Source: Candidatus Roizmanbacteria bacterium CG_4_10_14_0_8_um_filter_33_9
GTDB taxonomy: Bacteria; Patescibacteriota; Microgenomatia; UBA1406; GWC2-37-13
DNA length: 8,561 nucleotides
Assembly (NCBI GenBank): GCA_002785065.1
Contig: PFLI01000074.1
Span: 1-8,561 of the forward strand
Direction: 5' to 3'
Positions 6,300 to 8,561 of this stretch are shown piece by piece. The position numbers and the translations under genes are program-made. A model generated the notes under the pieces. That model did not search any database. It worked only from the letters and a program-made list of their open reading frames with translations, and had not been told where the DNA came from. How positions within the stretch are numbered: the first letter of the stretch is position 1; each line of letters begins with the position of its first letter.

Positions 6300-6449
6300 T
6301 TAAAGATGGTACAACTTCATTGGTAAACCTAAGTTTCTTCGTGAAAGCTGCCTAAATTGATTACCCACAAATGCAATAAATTCTTTCTTACTTACTAATG
6401 GTGCTATTAACCGTTTTTGAGTGCCCTTGAAATAGTTGTACTTAACCAT
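6300..6449 (-). CDS. Small basic protein of 49 residues, unknown function
   Basis: A 50-codon frame from the ATG at 6447-6449 to the TAA at 6300-6302. It begins MVKYNYFKGTQKRLIAPLV and ends RRNLGLPMKLYHL. It has ten K/R and one acidic residue, no transmembrane stretch and no cysteine, so it should be cytosolic and may bind nucleic acid or ribosomes (inference from charge only). It is supported by a near-perfect promoter (TTGACA, 17 bp, TATAGT) placed so that transcription starts at the ATG itself. It is also supported by its convergence on the hairpin at 6236-6285, which begins 15 bp beyond its stop. The gene lies 155 bp downstream of the leftward glycosyltransferase, on the same strand. I recognise no family. 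Coding status is inferred from promoter geometry and protein-like composition. Confidence 0.65.
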   Translation of the reverse strand: MVKYNYFKGTQKRLIAPLVSKKEFIAFVGNQFRQLSRRNLGLPMKLYHL

Positions 6450-6455
6450 ATTACT

Positions 6456-6484
6456 ACTATAAAGTATTATCATTTCTTTGTCAA
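6456..6484 (-). promoter_or_regulatory. Near-consensus leaderless promoter of the 49-residue gene
   Basis: Read leftward: perfect TTGACA (6479-6484), 17-bp spacer, TATAGT (6456-6461, 5/6), then 6 nt to the ATG at 6449. It is the best sigma-70-type promoter in the window. The predicted start coincides with the A of the ATG, so the mRNA would be leaderless. Confidence 0.75.
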
Positions 6485-6487
6485 GAC

Positions 6488-6525
6488 CTATAGAAAAATA
6501 CTCACTTTCTATAAGATATCCTATA
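6488..6525. repeat. Small inverted repeats just upstream of the 49-residue gene's -35
   Basis: TATAGAAA (6489-6496) and TTTCTATA (6506-6513) are perfect inverted arms with a 9-nt loop. The second arm runs into an imperfect palindrome centred on GATATC (TATAAGATATCCTATA, 6510-6525). CTATA thus occurs at 6488, 6509 and 6520, spaced 21 and 11 bp, roughly on one face of the helix. Being 5 bp beyond the -35, this could be an operator or activator site, but the AT-rich background makes chance plausible. Confidence 0.35.
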
Positions 6526-6581
6526 TTATTTATATATCATTATACATTGATACAACAAGATTTTTTTTGTTAAAAGAAAAA

Positions 6582-6590
6582 TGTGGATAA
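6582..6590 (-). other. Perfect DnaA-box sequence
   Basis: TGTGGATAA on the plus strand is the exact complement of the consensus DnaA box TTATCCACA. It lies in the AT-rich spacer downstream of the leftward glycosyltransferase. A one-mismatch relative, TTACCCACA, is at 6361-6369 within the small gene. No cluster of boxes is visible, so an origin is not established. Confidence 0.4.
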
Positions 6591-6604
6591 CTAAAAGCAG
6601 TGTA

Positions 6605-7426
6605 TTAACTAAATATATTTCGGATAAAATCTTTTATTTGAGTAAGGGAATAATTAAAAAGCGCGTCCATCCCCCATCTCTTTTCTTTTCTGTTATATAG
6701 TTGCCCACCCATCTCATATTCAATTATCTTTTTGTCGACTTTTCCGTTTAAAAAAAAGTGGATGGTAATAATTAAATACTTATAAAGAACCTGTAATTTA
6801 CCTTCTTTTTTCAATCGTCGAAGCGATGGTTTTACCATTATATTATCCATAAACCGCGCTTTTACTCCATGCAAGCGAGCTTTCTGAACTAATTGATGAT
6901 CTTCCGACATAAAAGCTTTCTCAGAAAATCCACCAATAAAATGAAAGAGATTTTTTTCTACGATCATCGAGCCCCCTGAACAAATTGGTTTTTCAATGTT
7001 TTGCGAAAGACCAATGATTAAGTTTACGAAATTGAATGCAATGAGTGTCTCAGGATTATGATTTTCTGACCTCAATGCTGGTATATAAAGAAGTCCTTTA
7101 TTTTTTTTAATGTATTGTTTCGCTTTACTTAAAAACGAGGAAGATATGCGTGTATCAGCATCGAGAAAAAAAAGAAATAATCCATGAGCTTTTTCTGCTC
7201 CAATGTTCCGTTGATATGCAACGTTTTTTTTATCCGAGTCAATCCAACGTAAGGGAATTACATTTTTAAACCGTGCAACAATTTCTTTTGTTTTATCACT
7301 TGAAAGAGCATCAACAATAATTACTTCAAAGTCTTTTATTTGTTGTTTAACAAGATTTAATAATGTAGGATTAATAAACTTTTCTTCATTTAACGTCGGG
7401 ATAATTATTGAGAAAAAGGGTTTCAT
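6605..7426 (-). CDS. Family-2 glycosyltransferase
   Basis: This 273-residue protein has a GT-A fold of family GT2, transferring a sugar from a nucleotide-sugar to an unidentified acceptor. Motifs in order are: SIIIPTLNEE (6-15), the nucleotide-binding VDALSSDKT (38-46), RNIGAEKAHG (73-82), the metal-binding DAD (89-91, in FFLDADT), GGFSE and the catalytic-type ED (175-176, in SEDHQL). A hydrophobic stretch at about 213-228 (VLYKYLIITIHFF) suggests membrane association. The second acidic residue of the usual VDD pattern is replaced by A40. The ATG at 7424-7426 is preceded by AAAGGAG, the only strong Shine-Dalgarno in the window, and an extended -10. The gene is divergent from the second glycosyltransferase. 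Substrate and product cannot be told from the sequence. Confidence 0.9.
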   Translation of the reverse strand: MKPFFSIIIPTLNEEKFINPTLLNLVKQQIKDFEVIIVDALSSDKTKEIVARFKNVIPLRWIDSDKKNVAYQRNIGAEKAHGLFLFFLDADTRISSSFLSKAKQYIKKNKGLLYIPALRSENHNPETLIAFNFVNLIIGLSQNIEKPICSGGSMIVEKNLFHFIGGFSEKAFMSEDHQLVQKARLHGVKARFMDNIMVKPSLRRLKKEGKLQVLYKYLIITIHFFLNGKVDKKIIEYEMGGQLYNRKEKRWGMDALFNYSLTQIKDFIRNIFS

Positions 7427-7430
7427 AGAG

Positions 7431-7446
7431 CTCCTTTATTATACCA
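7431..7446 (-). promoter_or_regulatory. Extended -10 promoter and Shine-Dalgarno of the leftward glycosyltransferase
   Basis: Read leftward: TGG plus a perfect TATAAT (7438-7446), an extended -10, followed directly by AAAGGAG (7431-7437) and then the ATG at 7426. No convincing -35 is seen. A start about 7 nt after the -10 would fall near 7431, which puts most of the Shine-Dalgarno upstream of the mRNA 5' end. Either initiation occurs earlier than usual or an upstream promoter is also used. Confidence 0.55.
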
Positions 7447-7454
7447 CCTTCATT

Positions 7455-7463
7455 TGATAGAAT
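7455..7463 (+). promoter_or_regulatory. Extended -10, leaderless promoter of the rightward glycosyltransferase
   Basis: TGA plus TAGAAT (7455-7463; hexamer 5/6) forms an extended -10. TTTATT at 7435-7440 is a weak -35 at 17 bp. Exactly 6 nt separate the hexamer from the GTG at 7470, so the predicted transcript begins at the start codon. No Shine-Dalgarno is present. Confidence 0.55.
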
Positions 7464-7469
7464 AGAGAT

Positions 7470-8174
7470 GTGAAAATATCTGTCGTTATACCTGTCTATA
7501 ATGAGGAAAAATATATTATTCCTTGTATAAAAAGTTTGCTGAATCAAACTTTACCAGCTGATGAGATTATTGTCGTGGATAATAACTGTCAAGATAATAC
7601 AATAACATTGTGTAAACAATTCTCTCAAATTACCATTATCCAAGAACATATTCAAGGCATGATACCAACACGGAATAAAGGTTTTAATACTGCAAAAGGA
7701 GATGTAATTGCTCGATGTGACGCAGATGCAATCCTCCCCAATAACTGGATTTCAGAAATAAAAAAACAGTTTTCAACTCATACAATTGATGCTCTTACCG
7801 GACCAATTGCATTTTATGATTTATACCTGAAAAATACATTGGCAAGTGAAACATATTCAACTTTATTCAAGCCTATTCTTAAAGGAAATGATATATTGAT
7901 AGGACCAAACATGATTTTGACCAAACAAATTTGGAATAAGGTCAAAAAACGGGTTTGTCTCGATGATACAAAAGTACACGAAGATATTGATTTAACACTT
8001 CACATCATTGAATATGGAGGAAAGATAAAACGAGATAAAAAATTGGTAGTAAAAATCTCAGGGCGAAGAATTAAACACAACCCTGCTTCTTTTTTTGGAG
8101 AATATCCTATCCGATTTATTCGAACTCTTTTAGCGCACAAAGAATATCTTTCTATTCCTTTTCTTGAATCTTAA
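7470..8174 (+). CDS. Family-2 glycosyltransferase
   Basis: This 234-residue GT2 protein carries SVVIPVYNEE (4-13), VVDNNCQDNT (35-44), the TRNKGFNTAKGDVI segment (67-80), metal-binding DAD (84-86, in RCDADAILP) and ED (171-172, in VHEDIDL). No transmembrane segment is visible, so it is probably cytosolic or peripheral. It starts at GTG 7470; the ATG overlapping it at 7468 is out of frame and meets a stop immediately, and the protein motif begins right after the GTG. It is divergent from the other glycosyltransferase across 43 bp. It is distinct from it in sequence outside the shared motifs, so the two probably add different sugars. Its 3' end overlaps the ligase gene by 23 bp tail to tail, with no terminator between. 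The sugar and acceptor are unknown. Confidence 0.9.
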   Translation: MKISVVIPVYNEEKYIIPCIKSLLNQTLPADEIIVVDNNCQDNTITLCKQFSQITIIQEHIQGMIPTRNKGFNTAKGDVIARCDADAILPNNWISEIKKQFSTHTIDALTGPIAFYDLYLKNTLASETYSTLFKPILKGNDILIGPNMILTKQIWNKVKKRVCLDDTKVHEDIDLTLHIIEYGGKIKRDKKLVVKISGRRIKHNPASFFGEYPIRFIRTLLAHKEYLSIPFLES

Positions 8175-8561
8175 TCATCTGGTGTAATTCATAAAGTGTT
8201 GTTGCATCCTCAGGCTTTTTATCGTCACGGAATCGCTCCAAACGGGGAAACCGAAACGCATACCCAGCTGAATGGACAGGAGACTTTGTTATCTCGTCAG
8301 CTCGAATTTCAACAACAATCTTTGGCTTTACCCATACATCACAATACATCTGTTTATCAACATCGTATTGATCCGGTATAGATTTGACATTTGCTTGCCC
8401 TAAGTTTTGTCGAAGGGATATTTGACATTTGAGTTTTAATTCCCTCCATTCCTCATCTGTCAATCCTGTACCAATTTTTGCGACTGTTTTAAATTGTTCC
8501 GTCTTATCATCATATATCCCTACTAAAAAAGCACCTATGCCAAAATCTGTTCGTTTACCCT
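8152..8561 (-). CDS. ATP-dependent DNA ligase, C-terminal part (gene continues beyond window)
   Basis: The frame is open from the right edge to the TAG at 8152-8154, giving the last 135 residues. The text is that of the OB-fold domain of archaeal/eukaryotic-type ATP-dependent ligases, which seal DNA nicks. It opens with GKRTDFGIGAFLVGIYDD, continues KTVAKIGTGLTDEEW, then VEIRADEITKSPVHSAGYAFRFPRLERFRDDKKPEDATT, containing motif VI. A TTG at 8461-8463 is not the true start, since conserved sequence continues upstream of it. Visible residues 44-59 (KCQISLRQNLGQANVK) are not family sequence; they sit where relatives have a short variable loop, and they match the insertion in valS. Adenylation-domain motifs I-V are outside the window. 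Most bacteria rely on NAD-dependent LigA, so whether this ligase is the main or an accessory one cannot be told here. Confidence 0.92.
   Translation of the reverse strand, partial: GKRTDFGIGAFLVGIYDDKTEQFKTVAKIGTGLTDEEWRELKLKCQISLRQNLGQANVKSIPDQYDVDKQMYCDVWVKPKIVVEIRADEITKSPVHSAGYAFRFPRLERFRDDKKPEDATTLYELHQMIKIQEKE
8382..8430 (-). repeat. Dispersed protein-coding repeat, copy 2 (inside the ligase gene)
   Basis: The copy is bounded by perfect 11-bp direct repeats ATTTGACATTT (8382-8392 and 8420-8430) around a 27-bp core that has a short CCCT/AGGG inverted pair. Read in the sense strand it encodes KCQISLRQNLGQANVK, in the same frame as the valS copy. Its length, and the 6-nt difference from valS, keep the reading frame. 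Confidence 0.85.

Noticed and set aside
6554..6571. AACAA...TTGTT with a T-run as a terminator of the leftward glycosyltransferase
   Set aside because: The stem is five AT-rich pairs, and the T-run lies inside the loop on the wrong strand for that gene.
8196..8381. Rightward 61-codon frame
   Set aside because: It is antisense to the conserved OB-fold region of the ligase and has no supporting signal.
1..8561. CRISPR array, tRNA, rRNA, transposase or prophage genes
   Set aside because: No regularly spaced direct repeats, cloverleaf folds, rRNA signatures, transposase motifs or phage structural genes were seen on either strand.

Overview
The window looks like a piece of an AT-rich, gene-dense bacterial genome. 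It most likely comes from a Candidate Phyla Radiation (Patescibacteria) member, perhaps of the Microgenomates group. This placement is inferred from four things: a shortened valyl-tRNA synthetase, an ATP-dependent DNA ligase, a DUF2298 ('YYY') membrane protein, and short palindrome-containing repeats lying inside coding genes. No 16S rRNA or other decisive marker is present.

Left part (1-4002). After a possible 3' end of a rightward gene (1-116), a leftward cluster reads valS > rpmH > yidC > jag. It covers valyl-tRNA synthetase, ribosomal protein L34, the YidC/Oxa1 membrane insertase and a KH-R3H RNA-binding protein. This is the conserved rpmH-(rnpA)-yidC-jag neighbourhood, but rnpA is absent: rpmH and yidC are only 9 bp apart. 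valS and rpmH overlap by 38 bp. An 82-bp gap between yidC and jag is mostly TTAA-rich units forming a perfect 16-bp inverted repeat.

Middle (4003-6604). A 57-bp divergent spacer carries back-to-back promoters with nearly coincident -10 boxes, serving valS and a 710-residue polytopic DUF2298 protein. Next come a promoter-like element directly abutting a long hairpin with a T-tract (terminator or tiny RNA), and a 49-codon leftward gene with a near-consensus promoter. The remaining AT-rich spacer holds one perfect DnaA box and small inverted repeats.

Right part (6605-8561). Two divergent family-2 glycosyltransferases share a 43-bp promoter region. The rightward one overlaps, tail to tail, the 3' end of a leftward ATP-dependent DNA ligase gene that runs off the window. 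The DUF2298 protein and the two glycosyltransferases suggest a cell-surface glycan or glycoprotein locus next to the translation and secretion cluster.

Two patterns stand out. (1) valS and the ligase gene carry related insertions, same orientation and same reading frame, encoding the peptide pattern KCQI-x-LRQ-x-GQAN(I/V)K. (2) Three genes have their -10 box exactly 6 nt before the start codon, which predicts leaderless mRNAs; Shine-Dalgarno sequences are nearly absent from the window.
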